Shown here one piece after another: positions 53,941 to 63,236 of a DNA stretch of 64,000 nucleotides; the first letter of the stretch is position 1; each line of letters starts with the position of its first letter. A program made the position numbers and the translations under genes. This DNA comes from Spirosoma rhododendri (lineage in GTDB: Bacteria > Bacteroidota > Bacteroidia > Cytophagales > Spirosomataceae): assembly GCF_012849055.1 (NCBI RefSeq), contig NZ_CP051677.1, positions 1,502,501 through 1,566,500 of the forward strand, written 5' to 3'. The notes under the pieces are model-generated. The model searched no databases and had not been told where the DNA came from. It saw only the letters and a program-made list of their open reading frames with translations.

Positions 53941-54058
53941 AGTAGCCTGGACCGGTCCGCCGGTGCGGTCCACGTCCGGGTGGGCGCGAAGCGACCTAAA
54001 AGCTGCCGCCTACGCGGGTTGCCCTACCGGGCACCCGGACCTGGAGGTCCAGGCTACT
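53941..54058. repeat. Palindromic element, family C, second copy
   Basis: Left arm 'agtagcctggacc' (53941-53953) and right arm 'ggtccaggctact' (54046-54058) are exact inverses. Inside are 'gcgacctaaaagctgccg' and 'gtccacgtccgggtgggc', matching the 36989-37090 element in reverse orientation. It lies in the gap between rhaI and rhaD, inside the rhamnose operon. Confidence 0.85.
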
Positions 54059-54075
54059 TCTCGATTGGCTATACG

Positions 54076-56196
54076 TTAGCGGACGAAGGCCATGGCGACA
54101 CCGCCGTCGACGTTGAGGACGTTGCCGGTAGATTTATTGAGCAAGCCGCCGACGAAGGCGAAACAAGCATTAGCAATATCGTCGGGCAGGATGATCTCGT
54201 TGAGCAGCGTCCGTTTGGCGTAGTAGGCGGGGAGTTCCTCGACTGTGACGCCGTAGGCTTTAGCGCGCCCTTCGGCCCAGCCACCCGCCCAGATGTTCGA
54301 GTCGGAAATGACCGCGTCGGGGTTGACCGTGTTGACGCGGATGCTATCGCTACCCAGTTCGGCGGCATTCAGACGGCTCAGGTGCAGTTGAGCCGCTTTC
54401 GCTGAGCCATAGCCCGCGTTGTTCGGTCCGGCAACGAGCGCATTTTTCGAGACGATGTTGATAATGTCGCCCCCCATGTCCTGCTTGCGCAGCACCTCAA
54501 CGGCCGCTTTCGTCACCATGAACTGGCCCTTCACCAGAATGTCGTACAGTCGGTCCCACTCGTCGATGGTATGTTCTGCAATCGGCTTGGAGATGCTGAT
54601 ACCCGCGTTGTTCACAACAATATCGACCCCGCCAAACGCTAGACTAGCCGCCGACAGCGCATCCTGAATGCTGGTGTAGTCGGTCACGTTCAGCGTCGTC
54701 GTGGCGACAGCGTCTTTGCCGAAGGCTTTGGTAAACTCGGCCTGCGCCCCGTCGAGCCGCTCCTGATTGATGTCGTTCAGTACGACGCAGGCCCCTTCCT
54801 GCGCGAATTTTTTGGCGATGGCTTTACCGATACCGCCCGCACTACCGGTAATCAGCGCGATTTTGCCCGACAGCGGTTTGGGCTTCGGCATTCGTTGCAG
54901 CTTGGCTTCTTCGAGTAGCCAGTATTCGATGTCGAAGGCTTCCTGCCGGGGTAGCGAGGTGTACTCCGAAATCGCTTCCGCGCCCTTCATCACGTTGATC
55001 GCGTTGATGTAGAATTCGGCGGCTACGCGGGCGGTCTGCTTGTCTTTTGCGAAGGTAAACATGCCCACGCCCGGATACAGCAGCACGACCGGATTGGCGT
55101 CCCGGATGGCGGGACTGTTGGGGTGCTTGCAGGTGTTGTAATAGTCCTGATACATGGCCCGGTACTGCTCAAACGCGGGCGTCAGTTCGGTGCGCAGGGC
55201 CGGTCCGTCATTCAGGTCGGCGTCGGCGGCAAGGGGCAGTACCAACGGGCTGATTTTCGTGCGCAGGAAGTGGTCGGGGCAGGAGGTACCCATCGGGGCC
55301 AACCGGTCCAGATCATTCGAGTTGATAAACTCCAGCACCCGCTCGTCATCGGTGAAGTGACCGATCATGTGGTGTTCGCTCGAACACAGACCGCGCAGCA
55401 CCGGAGCTAGTTTGGCGGCCTGCGTTTTCCGCACGTCGGCGGGCAGGCTCTCACGCTTGGAGCCACCAAATACAGGCCGGTCTTTGCCATAGTTGTCGGC
55501 CAGGTACTCAGCGCAGCGTTCGACCACTTCCAGCGTGTTGACGTAGCTTTCGTAGGCCGTGTCGCCCCACGTAAACAGCCCGTGCGACCCAAGCATGATG
55601 CCGCGAATGCCGGGATTCTGCTCGACGCATTCGGCCAGTTTTAGCCCCAGGTCGAAGCCCGGCCGCTGCCAGTCGACCCAGCCGATGGTGCCGTTGAACA
55701 GCTCCTGCGTGATGCGCTTGCCGTCTTTGGCGGCAGCGATGGCAATGGCTGCGTCGGGGTGCAGGTGGTCGATGTGTTTGTAAGGCAGAAAGCCGTGTAG
55801 GGGCGTATCAATCGACGGGGCTTTCGACGCCAGATCGAAGATGCAGTGGTTGAATAGCTCGACCATTTCGTCTTCGTGTTCGATACCCCGGTAGATGTTT
55901 TTCAGACTCCGCAGCCGGTCGACGTACAGCGCGGCCAGACCGCTGCGGGTGAGCGTGCCGATGTCGCCACCGGAGCCTTTCACCCACATCACTTCGGTCG
56001 GCTGACCCGTCAGCGGGTCGGTGGCCATTGCTTTGCAGGACGTGTTGCCGCCCCCGTAGTTGGTCAGGCGGAGATCGGCACCCAGCAGGTTCGAGCGGTA
56101 GATGAGCAGGGCTACTTCGTCGCCTTCGAGTTCGGCGGCTTTGGCGTTGTCCCAGAGGTAACTGACGTGGCGAAATGTGTTTGGCGAAGCAATCAT
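54076..56196 (-). CDS. rhaD: Bifunctional rhamnulose-1-phosphate aldolase / dehydrogenase
   Basis: A 706-aa fusion. The N-terminal part (to about 430) is a class II aldolase with 'GGGNTSCKAM' and the zinc-type 'MLGSHGLFTWGDTAYESY'. The C-terminal SDR part carries 'ALITGSAGGIGKAIAKKFA' (about 445) and 'NAGYGSAKAAQLH' (about 595). The same architecture (TIGR02632) is known as RhaD fused to lactaldehyde dehydrogenase. It cleaves rhamnulose-1-phosphate to DHAP and L-lactaldehyde, then oxidises the latter. First enzyme gene of the operon after the regulator. Confidence 0.93.
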   Translation of the reverse strand: MIASPNTFRHVSYLWDNAKAAELEGDEVALLIYRSNLLGADLRLTNYGGGNTSCKAMATDPLTGQPTEVMWVKGSGGDIGTLTRSGLAALYVDRLRSLKNIYRGIEHEDEMVELFNHCIFDLASKAPSIDTPLHGFLPYKHIDHLHPDAAIAIAAAKDGKRITQELFNGTIGWVDWQRPGFDLGLKLAECVEQNPGIRGIMLGSHGLFTWGDTAYESYVNTLEVVERCAEYLADNYGKDRPVFGGSKRESLPADVRKTQAAKLAPVLRGLCSSEHHMIGHFTDDERVLEFINSNDLDRLAPMGTSCPDHFLRTKISPLVLPLAADADLNDGPALRTELTPAFEQYRAMYQDYYNTCKHPNSPAIRDANPVVLLYPGVGMFTFAKDKQTARVAAEFYINAINVMKGAEAISEYTSLPRQEAFDIEYWLLEEAKLQRMPKPKPLSGKIALITGSAGGIGKAIAKKFAQEGACVVLNDINQERLDGAQAEFTKAFGKDAVATTTLNVTDYTSIQDALSAASLAFGGVDIVVNNAGISISKPIAEHTIDEWDRLYDILVKGQFMVTKAAVEVLRKQDMGGDIINIVSKNALVAGPNNAGYGSAKAAQLHLSRLNAAELGSDSIRVNTVNPDAVISDSNIWAGGWAEGRAKAYGVTVEELPAYYAKRTLLNEIILPDDIANACFAFVGGLLNKSTGNVLNVDGGVAMAFVR

Positions 56197-56322
56197 AAAA
56201 AAACCGTCAAAAAAGGTACGGTACTGAAGCGATCAGGTTATACAGCGTTGCGTAAAGTAGGGCGGTTTGCGAGAAAGTGCCTTCCCCTACTTGCCTACTA
56301 TTGGTGTTAAGTTTCCGGTGCG

Positions 56323-57339
56323 TCAGAGCGATTTTCGCACAACCAGCCGGAACGGATTTTCGATATGCTGGCAGGTATTGTTCAGCACGAGCTGCGCGGC
56401 CGTCTTGCCCATCTGCGCAAAATCTGTCGACATAACCGTGATGCCGTCGAGCAGGATTTCCTTCAGGGGCGTTTCGTTGTACGACAGAATTCCGACCTGC
56501 TGCCCGACGGTGTAGCCCGTATCCTTTATCTTCTTGATGAGTGTCACGAGGTCGTCTTCCATCAGGTTGATGTAGGCGTTGCCAGGTGTAATGGCTTCAT
56601 CGGCGATGTCGCGCACGACGCGGGCGACGAAGCCGTGTTCGTAGCAGAAGCGGTAAAAGCCGTTCAGAATGGCTTTCGGATGGTAGGTTTCAGCCGGAAA
56701 CAGGATGTTGAGCTGACTGTATTTGCGCAGTAGCGGCAGGGCTTCGGTCAGCGCGTGGATCAGGTCTTTCTCGAAGTTCTGCACCACCGACGCGTACTTG
56801 CCCGTAATGCCGTCGATCAGTTTATCGAGTACGACGAGTTTATGCTTAGGCAGTTGGTTTATCAGCTCGCGGGCCTGCTCGGTATCATTGAAAAAATGGG
56901 AGATGATGACGTAGTGCGAGTGGCGCGTGCCTTCCTTGCGGATAATGTCGCGAAAGAGCCGGAAGTCGTTGTTGTAGATGAAAAAGTCGATGGGCGTATC
57001 GGTGCCCAGTTCGCTGACAAACGAGTCATAAATGATTTTTTTGTGGGCACTCAGCTTGTTGAAGAGCAGGAAGATTTTCAGGTTCCGGCCCAGCAGCGTG
57101 TGGTTGATGTAGTACCCCTTACCTTTCACCGCCACCACAATGTCCTGCTCCTTCAATAGGTCGTAGGCTTTCTCGACCGTTCGTTTGGCTACGTCGAATT
57201 CGGCACTGACTTCGTGGATGGATGGTAATTTGTCGCCCGGCCTGATATCCTTCGTCTGAATCCCGCTGACAATCGAGTTGACCAGTTGCTGATACTTCGG
57301 AACACTCAGTGAATCAACGATATCGATACAGTCAAGCAT
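56323..57339 (-). CDS. GntR-family regulator with sugar-binding domain (rhamnose operon)
   Basis: A 338-aa regulator. The N-terminal winged helix-turn-helix is GntR-type ('YQQLVNSIVSGIQTKDIRPG', 'LPSIHEVSAEFDVAKRTVEKA'). The C-terminal two thirds resemble a periplasmic-binding/LacI ligand domain ('VVLDKLIDGITGKYASVV', 'LLDGITVMSTDFAQMGKTAA'). It starts the rhamnose cluster, 126 nt before rhaD. It probably senses rhamnose or rhamnulose and controls the operon. The ligand is inferred from context. Confidence 0.88.
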   Translation of the reverse strand: MLDCIDIVDSLSVPKYQQLVNSIVSGIQTKDIRPGDKLPSIHEVSAEFDVAKRTVEKAYDLLKEQDIVVAVKGKGYYINHTLLGRNLKIFLLFNKLSAHKKIIYDSFVSELGTDTPIDFFIYNNDFRLFRDIIRKEGTRHSHYVIISHFFNDTEQARELINQLPKHKLVVLDKLIDGITGKYASVVQNFEKDLIHALTEALPLLRKYSQLNILFPAETYHPKAILNGFYRFCYEHGFVARVVRDIADEAITPGNAYINLMEDDLVTLIKKIKDTGYTVGQQVGILSYNETPLKEILLDGITVMSTDFAQMGKTAAQLVLNNTCQHIENPFRLVVRKSL

Positions 57340-57570
57340 GGCTAGTTGGCGTTAGAGTGACTGAGTAAGGAGGCACTTAGTAGCGAAATTTACTGATTTA
57401 GCAAGGAATTTGTGGGGATGAAGCAGGTATAGGTAACTGTTTAAATTAGAATTGTTCAAATTTACGGACGATTGTAGCGGTCCGAGTCGGTAGATTATCC
57501 TACTGCCTGACTCTATTATCTGGACGGCTCCGCTGTCCGTACGTTTACATCATAGGTTATAGAAGATCGG

Positions 57571-57603
57571 AAAGCCCCTGTCCGCCTGGACGTGGGTTTT
57601 CTT
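57571..57603 (-). terminator. Probable terminator of the LytTR two-component operon
   Basis: Arms containing 'aaagcccctgtcc' and 'ggacgtgggtttt' pair imperfectly around 'gcct'. On the minus strand the stem ends in 'CTTTCC', a weak T tail. It lies 3 nt after the response-regulator stop. Upstream to 57339 the gap has a further hairpin ('ggacggctccgctgtcc', 57520-57537) and AT-rich sequence before the regulator gene. Confidence 0.5.
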
Positions 57604-57605
57604 GT

Positions 57606-58367
57606 TTATAACCAACGCTGAATAAACTGGCTGAACGTGTCTTTATACTGATCGCTGACGGGAATCGTGACCGCGCCGATCTGCACGGTATTGCGCGACA
57701 CGGCATCAATCCGATCCAGCGCGACGATAAACGAGCGGTGTACCCGCATGAACTTCTGCGTAGGTAGTTTTTCTTCCAGTGATTTCAGACTCGTCAGTGA
57801 TAGTAGCGGCTTGGTGGGGTCGCTCTGCCGGTACACCTTCACGTAATCTTTCAGCCCCTCGATGTACAAAATGTCCTGATACGCTACCCGTACCAGCTGG
57901 TATTCAACTTTCAGAAACAGATAGTCATCGCTGGCCTCGGCGGGTGCAGCCGGGAGGGGGGCGACGGGCAGCGGCTCGCTGCGGTGTATCAGCTCGAAGT
58001 ACTGCCGGGCTTTGTTGGCAGCCCGTAAAAATTCTTCGTAGTTGAATGGCTTGAGCAGGTAGTCGAGCGCGTCGACGCGGAAGCCGTCCAGCGCAAACTG
58101 ATCGAAGGCGGTGGTGAAAATAATCCGGGTGACGTGATTCCCGCGCTGACTCCGTTCCAGCACCCGGGCCAGTTCCAGCCCCGTCAGGTCGGGCATCTGA
58201 ATGTCGAGAAAAATCAGGTCGACGGGCGTGGTAATCAGCGCCTGCAAAGCGGCTACGGCACTGCTGTAGCGGCCGGTTAGCTTGAGAAACGGGGTCTTTT
58301 CGATGAACGCACCGACCAGGCCCAGGGCCAGCGGCTCATCGTCGACAGCAATGCAGTTTAGTGTCAT
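57606..58367 (-). CDS. LytTR-family response regulator
   Basis: 253 aa: a receiver domain with D55 in 'PVDLIFLDIQMPD', Thr and Lys in 'IIFTTAFDQFAL' and 'DYLLKPFNYEEFL', then a LytTR DNA-binding domain ('LFLKVEYQLVRVAYQDILYI' and 'FMRVHRSFIVALDRID'). It is encoded right after the histidine kinase with a 4-nt overlap. Typical Bacteroidota AgrA/LytR-like pair. Its target is not known; the divergent receptor gene is a candidate. Confidence 0.94.
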   Translation of the reverse strand: MTLNCIAVDDEPLALGLVGAFIEKTPFLKLTGRYSSAVAALQALITTPVDLIFLDIQMPDLTGLELARVLERSQRGNHVTRIIFTTAFDQFALDGFRVDALDYLLKPFNYEEFLRAANKARQYFELIHRSEPLPVAPLPAAPAEASDDYLFLKVEYQLVRVAYQDILYIEGLKDYVKVYRQSDPTKPLLSLTSLKSLEEKLPTQKFMRVHRSFIVALDRIDAVSRNTVQIGAVTIPVSDQYKDTFSQFIQRWL

Positions 58368-59431
58368 GACAGGTTCAGGGTTAACAGTACGTCATACTCC
58401 CCCGCCGGATTGTGCGAGTCGATAACCAGTTGATACTGACCGGGGTACAGCAGGTCGAGCCGACGGCGGGTATTCGTCAGGCCAATACCGTTGCCAGCCT
58501 CCAGCGACGGTTTTTGATTCATAAACACCGTGTTGCGCACGTTGAGCAGTAGCTGGTTGGGCTGTTGCTGAATCGAAATTGTGATCTGACTTGGCTCCAG
58601 CGCACTAACGCCGTGCTTGAACGCATTCTCGACAAAGGGCAGCAAAATCATCGGCGCGATGGGCTGATCGTGCAGGGGCGTCGGCGTTTGTATCGTGAGC
58701 TGTACCTTGTCCGTCAGTCGAAGCTGCATCAGCTGGATATAGTCGCTGACAAAGGCGATTTCTTTACTCAGCAGCGTCGTACCCGACTGGGTTTCGTAGA
58801 GCACGTAGCGCATCATCCGCGACAGCCGGTGGATGGCTTCCTGCGCCAGTTCGACATCGAAGGAGGTCAGTGCGTATATGTTGTTGAGTGTGTTGAAGAA
58901 GAAATGCGGGTTGATCTGCGCTTTCAAAAAAGACAATTCCGAACTGGTGCGGGCCTGCTCGAGCGCGAGTCGACTGTTGGCGTCGGCCTGCCATTTCTGC
59001 ACCAGCGACAGGCTGGTACTGATGCCCAATACCAGCACGATGGTGAACAGGGCGGGTTGAACCCAGCCATAATACCGGGGTTCGCCTTTCCCGTCGGGGT
59101 GGAAGATGCGGTGGAATTTAATCGGCAGGTCCAGTCCCATCTCGATACCCCACAGTATGAAGATAACCACGCCGATCGTACCCAGCAGAGCCAGTCCGTA
59201 CGACCCCGTTTTTTCCCGCAGCAGCAAGCGGGGTACCAGCACGTTGGCGTTCAGGTAGAACGTGCCAATTGTCATTGCCTGAAACAGTACCTGTCTGATC
59301 CAGAACTCAGGCGGCATCCTGATCTCGTTGTTGAACGATTGCGAGAAAAACAGCAGATAACTCAACAGCCCCCACCCCAGCCAATGGCTCAGCAGCGTAA
59401 CGTAGCGACGGGAAAAGAGGGGAGTAGCCAT
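58364..59431 (-). CDS. LytS-like membrane histidine kinase
   Basis: 355 aa from ATG 59431 (MATPLFSRRYV). Four hydrophobic segments in the first 145 residues are followed by a His_kinase domain with H176 in 'LKAQINPHFFFNTLNNIYAL'. An ATPase domain follows ('MILLPFVENAFKHGVSAL' and 'GNGIGLTNTRRRLDLLYPG'). Short-type kinase with its regulator overlapping by 4 nt. It is separated by 255 nt from the divergent barrel receptor, which it might control. Confidence 0.93.
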   Translation of the reverse strand: MATPLFSRRYVTLLSHWLGWGLLSYLLFFSQSFNNEIRMPPEFWIRQVLFQAMTIGTFYLNANVLVPRLLLREKTGSYGLALLGTIGVVIFILWGIEMGLDLPIKFHRIFHPDGKGEPRYYGWVQPALFTIVLVLGISTSLSLVQKWQADANSRLALEQARTSSELSFLKAQINPHFFFNTLNNIYALTSFDVELAQEAIHRLSRMMRYVLYETQSGTTLLSKEIAFVSDYIQLMQLRLTDKVQLTIQTPTPLHDQPIAPMILLPFVENAFKHGVSALEPSQITISIQQQPNQLLLNVRNTVFMNQKPSLEAGNGIGLTNTRRRLDLLYPGQYQLVIDSHNPAGEYDVLLTLNLS

Positions 59432-59686
59432 AGTCAGTCGGAAAGCTACAAGTTTACAGTGAATTCGTAACGACGTCGGAATCAATCGGCTGGCGCGTCA
59501 AATCTGTCGATGGTTACCCCGTTTGAACCGACGAATAGGCCAATCTGAACCGATACGTGGCTAAAACGGCGTTCGTCGGGCAAAACGGGGAATTTGCCGA
59601 CGTTCCCGGCTGCATAGTCTATTGCATTTTCTGAACCGGTGGTGCCGCTGTTGTTTTGATGCATCAAGTACGAAATCGACCAGACC

Positions 59687-62290
59687 ATGTATACACGACT
59701 TTTCCTCCTGCTCCTGTCGCTCGGACTTAGCGGCAGTCTGACACAAACGGCTTACGCTCAGTTTGGTGGCCCTCCGGGCGGTGGTCCCGGTGGCTTCGGC
59801 AATAACGAAAGGCAGAAGAAAGAATTTACTGGTGTTGCGGACGATGCACCGAAAGGTAACGGTAAACTGACGGGCGTATTAATCGACTCCACCTCGGGCA
59901 AGCCCGTTGAATTTGCGACAATCGCCCTCATCAATACCAAGACGAACAAACCCGTCGACGGAACGACGTCGGATGCTAAAGGGGCATTCTCGATGACGAA
60001 GCTGGCACCCGGCGATTATCGGCTGCAATACTCCTTCATCGGCTACAAAAACTCCGATTCGAAAGCGTTTACGATTGCCAAAGGCACCGAAATCAACATG
60101 GGCTCGGTGAAAATGGCGGCCGACGTTCGGACGCTGGGCGAAGTTAACGTGGTTGGGCAGGCGGCTATGATCGAAGAAAAGGTCGACCGGCTGGTGTTCA
60201 ACGCCGACAAAGACCTGACCTCGAAAGGGGGCGACGCGTCGGACGTATTGAAGCGGGTACCTATGCTGTCGGTCGATCTGGACGGTAATGTTAGCCTGCG
60301 CGGAAGCAGCAACATTCGGGTGTTGATCAACAACAAACCCAGTACCATCGTCGCGGCCAACGTTGCCGACGCGCTGAAGCAAATCCCGTCGGACATGATC
60401 AAGACGGTCGAGGTCATTACCAGCCCATCGGCCAAGTACGATGCTGAGGGTGCCGCCGGGATTATCAACATCGTGACGAAGAAGAACACGCTGCACGGCC
60501 TGACGCTGAACGTAGACGCCGGCGCAGGATTGCGGGCGTCGAACCTGGGGTTGAACGGGTCGTACCGGCAGGGTAAGCTGGGCATTACGCTGGGCGGTTT
60601 CGGCCGGGCCATGTACAACCGGGCGTCGTCGACCCTGGATCAGACAACGCTCGTCGGGACGCAGCTACAGCGCACCAGTCAGCAGGCTACGTCCTTCGAT
60701 AAGCCCGTGTTCGGGCAATACACACTCGGATTCGATTACGATCTGGCTAAAAATCAGTCACTGGCGGCCAACGTGCGGTTCGGTACGCGTAACTTCGTGC
60801 AGCAGCAAACGCAGTTGACCAATTCTTACCTCAGTGATGCGCTGCAATACATGACCAACCGCGACGTAAACCGGAAGGATTTATCGAACTCGGTGGATAT
60901 GAACCTCGACTATGTTCGTACGTTCAAGCCGCAGCAGGAGTGGACCATTTCGACGCAATACAGTCGCACGGGTCTGGTCAATAATTTCTACGCCGACCTG
61001 CTCAATCAGACGGGTTCGCTGACGGGGCGTCAGCAGAATATTAATAACAACACCAACCAGGAGATCACGTTTCAGAGCGATTACCAGACGCCGATCCGCA
61101 AAAATCAACTGCTGGAGTTCGGTGGTAAAGCCATCATGCGGCAGGTGAATAGTGCGTATCAATATCTGGTCGGGACTGGTGAAAGCGCGTTGATCAGAGA
61201 CCCCAATAATCCGTCGGGAACGCTTAACTACAACCAGAATATCGGGGCGGGCTATGTGTCGTACACCTACGTGACGCCGAGCAAATACACGTTCAAGGTT
61301 GGTACCCGCTACGAATACACGGGTATTCAGGCAACGCAGTCGACCGAGCAGCAGGCCGCCCGTCAACTCGCCATCCCCGATTACGCCAACCTCGTACCAA
61401 GCATTAACGTCTCGAAAACGCTGACGGGTGGCACAACGCTGAAAGCCGCTTATAACCGCCGGATTCAACGGCCGGGTCTGCAACAGCTGAACCCCAACCC
61501 CAACTACGCCAACCCCCAGATGGTAATGGTGGGTAACCCAACGCTGCGCCCCGAACTGACCGATAACGTCGAACTGAGCTACAGTTCGACGATCAAACGG
61601 ACGTATATCAACGCATCGGTTTTCGGGCGGCTGACCAACAATGCGATCTCGCAGATTCGGATTCCGTCGGACACGCTGGCGGGTGGTATCATCACGACCT
61701 TTCAGAATATTGGTGTACAGCGAACCACTGGAGCGAACATTTTCTTCAACACGACGCTGACGCCGAAATGGACGCTGAACGGCGGTATCGACGGCTACTA
61801 TGTATACATGCAGGGGCAGACGCCCGATGCGACCGGCCGCTCGATTACGATCAACAATTCGGGGATTAGCCTGGGCGGTCGCCTGATGAGTCAGTTGACA
61901 TTGAACAAAGGCTGGAGCGCGCAACTGTTCAGCTTCTTCCGGGGACCAAGTCCGCAGTTACAGGGCACGATGGGTGGCTTTTATATGTACTCGCTCGGCG
62001 TTCGGAAAGACCTCGCCAACAAGCGCGGCAGCATTGGCCTCGCGGGCGAGAACTTTATCGGCAACGGCGTGACGATGCGCACTACGCTCGATTCTCCGCT
62101 GATCTCGCAGGTCAACGTTAATCACCTCTACAATGCCAACGTCAAGGTGACATTCACTTATCGCATCGGTAAGATGACGTACGAAGAAAACCGCCGGAAA
62201 GGTAAATCGGTCAACAACGACGACGTAAAAGGCGACGGCGGTAGCGATCAGCAGCAAAGCGCCCCTGCCGGTGGCGGACGGCCCCGATAG
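59687..62290 (+). CDS. Outer-membrane beta-barrel receptor (TonB-dependent-like, OMP_b-brl_3)
   Basis: 867 aa with a signal peptide (to about residue 25, 'TAYA'). A Gly/Pro-rich stretch ('FGGPPGGGPGGFGNN') is followed by a CarboxypepD_reg-like domain ('LTGVLIDSTSGKPVEFATIA'), a plug-like region ('SDVLKRVPMLSVDLDGNVSL', 'AGIINIVTKKN') and a beta-barrel that ends in a basic, Gln-rich tail. The transported substrate is unknown. It is divergent from the LytTR pair. Confidence 0.88.
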   Translation: MYTRLFLLLLSLGLSGSLTQTAYAQFGGPPGGGPGGFGNNERQKKEFTGVADDAPKGNGKLTGVLIDSTSGKPVEFATIALINTKTNKPVDGTTSDAKGAFSMTKLAPGDYRLQYSFIGYKNSDSKAFTIAKGTEINMGSVKMAADVRTLGEVNVVGQAAMIEEKVDRLVFNADKDLTSKGGDASDVLKRVPMLSVDLDGNVSLRGSSNIRVLINNKPSTIVAANVADALKQIPSDMIKTVEVITSPSAKYDAEGAAGIINIVTKKNTLHGLTLNVDAGAGLRASNLGLNGSYRQGKLGITLGGFGRAMYNRASSTLDQTTLVGTQLQRTSQQATSFDKPVFGQYTLGFDYDLAKNQSLAANVRFGTRNFVQQQTQLTNSYLSDALQYMTNRDVNRKDLSNSVDMNLDYVRTFKPQQEWTISTQYSRTGLVNNFYADLLNQTGSLTGRQQNINNNTNQEITFQSDYQTPIRKNQLLEFGGKAIMRQVNSAYQYLVGTGESALIRDPNNPSGTLNYNQNIGAGYVSYTYVTPSKYTFKVGTRYEYTGIQATQSTEQQAARQLAIPDYANLVPSINVSKTLTGGTTLKAAYNRRIQRPGLQQLNPNPNYANPQMVMVGNPTLRPELTDNVELSYSSTIKRTYINASVFGRLTNNAISQIRIPSDTLAGGIITTFQNIGVQRTTGANIFFNTTLTPKWTLNGGIDGYYVYMQGQTPDATGRSITINNSGISLGGRLMSQLTLNKGWSAQLFSFFRGPSPQLQGTMGGFYMYSLGVRKDLANKRGSIGLAGENFIGNGVTMRTTLDSPLISQVNVNHLYNANVKVTFTYRIGKMTYEENRRKGKSVNNDDVKGDGGSDQQQSAPAGGGRPR

Positions 62291-62293
62291 TGA

Positions 62294-62370
62294 TTGTCTC
62301 AGACAGCATCTTGCTGTCATTGGCTTAGCCAATAATGGCACATACGACAGCAAGATGCTGTCTGAGACAA
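62294..62370. repeat. Palindromic element, family B (GACAGCATCTTGCTGTC)
   Basis: Perfect 25-nt inverted arms, 62294-62318 and 62346-62370, containing 'gacagcatcttgctgtc'. The 27-nt centre has its own small hairpin ('ttggcttagccaa'). It sits 3 nt after the barrel gene stop, before yceI. A diverged relative is at 29630-29755. Confidence 0.85.
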
Positions 62371-62451
62371 ACTTGTACAATCAACTCATTAACAGTAGTA
62401 TACCCCGTTCGATTTCTTTTTTAATTTTAACCAACCAACAGTACACTTACT

Positions 62452-63048
62452 ATGAAAGCAATTGCCCTCTCTATTGCCGCTCTGTTGACCGTTTCGGTCG
62501 CCAGCGCCCAGACCTGGACGGTCGACAAGGCCCACTCGAAAGTAGGCTTCACCGTGACGCACCTCATGCTGAGTGAGGTCGACGGTAATTTCAAAACGTT
62601 TGATGCGAAACTGACAGCTAGCAAGCCCGATCTGTCGGACGCCGTTGTCGAGCTGACCGCCGATGTGAACAGCATCAACACCGACAACGAACGGCGCGAT
62701 GGTCATTTGAAAACCCCGGATTGGTTCGATGCAGCCAAATACCCGACGATCACGTTTAAAAGCACGTCGTTTCAGAAAGTAGAGGGTAAGAAGTACAAGA
62801 TGATGGGCAACCTGACGATGCACGGCGTCACCAAGCCCGTCATGCTCGACGCCGTTCTGACCGGTCCCGTTACGATGGATAGCCCACGTGGTAAGATGGA
62901 AAAGGCGGGTCTGAAAGTAAACGGTACCATCAAGCGCACCGACTTCGGCGTTGGCTCGTCGGGTGGTGCGGTTGTCAGCGAAGAAATCGAAATCAAAGCT
63001 GCCGGTGAGTTCGCTAAGCAGGATGCGGCTATGGACGAGAAGAAGTAA
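62452..63048 (+). CDS. YceI-family exported protein
   Basis: 198 aa with a signal peptide (residues 1-20, 'LLTVSVASAQ'). The lipocalin-like YceI domain is clear: 'WTVDKAHSKVGFTVTHLMLS', 'GHLKTPDWFDAAKYPTITFK', 'MMGNLTMHGVTKPVMLDAV' and 'KRTDFGVGSSGG'. Family members bind polyprenoid or quinone-like molecules in the periplasm. It has its own gap of 161 nt and a downstream terminator. Confidence 0.93.
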   Translation: MKAIALSIAALLTVSVASAQTWTVDKAHSKVGFTVTHLMLSEVDGNFKTFDAKLTASKPDLSDAVVELTADVNSINTDNERRDGHLKTPDWFDAAKYPTITFKSTSFQKVEGKKYKMMGNLTMHGVTKPVMLDAVLTGPVTMDSPRGKMEKAGLKVNGTIKRTDFGVGSSGGAVVSEEIEIKAAGEFAKQDAAMDEKK

Positions 63049-63062
63049 CGAAACTAATTTTC

Positions 63063-63108
63063 AACACAAATGCCCCGACTCACAGGATGAGTTGGGGCAT
63101 TTGTGTTA
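63063..63108. terminator. Terminator after yceI
   Basis: A near-perfect stem of about 18 bp ('aacacaaatgccccgactc' paired with 'gagttggggcatttgtgtt', one G-T pair) with a 6-nt loop lies 15 nt after the yceI stop. AT-rich ends on both sides make it bidirectional, between yceI and convergent lysS. Confidence 0.82.
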
Positions 63109-63193
63109 ATGGAAAATGGTATCAGAGCATTCTTTTTGAACTACAAACAGTGGGGCCGGGGCGGGTTCCCGATACCACTGTTGAATTGGCTAA

Positions 63194-63236
63194 TGTCCCC
63201 GACAGCTTCCAGCTGTCAGAGCCGTCAGGCTAATTT
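63194..63236. repeat. Single arm of palindromic element family A, overlapping the lysS 3' end
   Basis: 'tgtccccgacagcttccagc' continuing to 'tcaggctaattt' matches one arm of the 24036-24136 element. Positions 63225-63236 lie inside lysS, so the repeat supplies the stop codon and the last three codons of the gene (Lys-Leu-Ala) on the minus strand. Confidence 0.7.

Noticed and set aside
58565..59470. 301-codon plus-strand frame opposite the histidine kinase
   Set aside because: Shadow of the kinase gene, with no domain or export signal and low-complexity composition.
60881..61924. 347-codon minus-strand frame inside the barrel receptor gene
   Set aside because: Arg-rich antisense shadow of a clear receptor gene.
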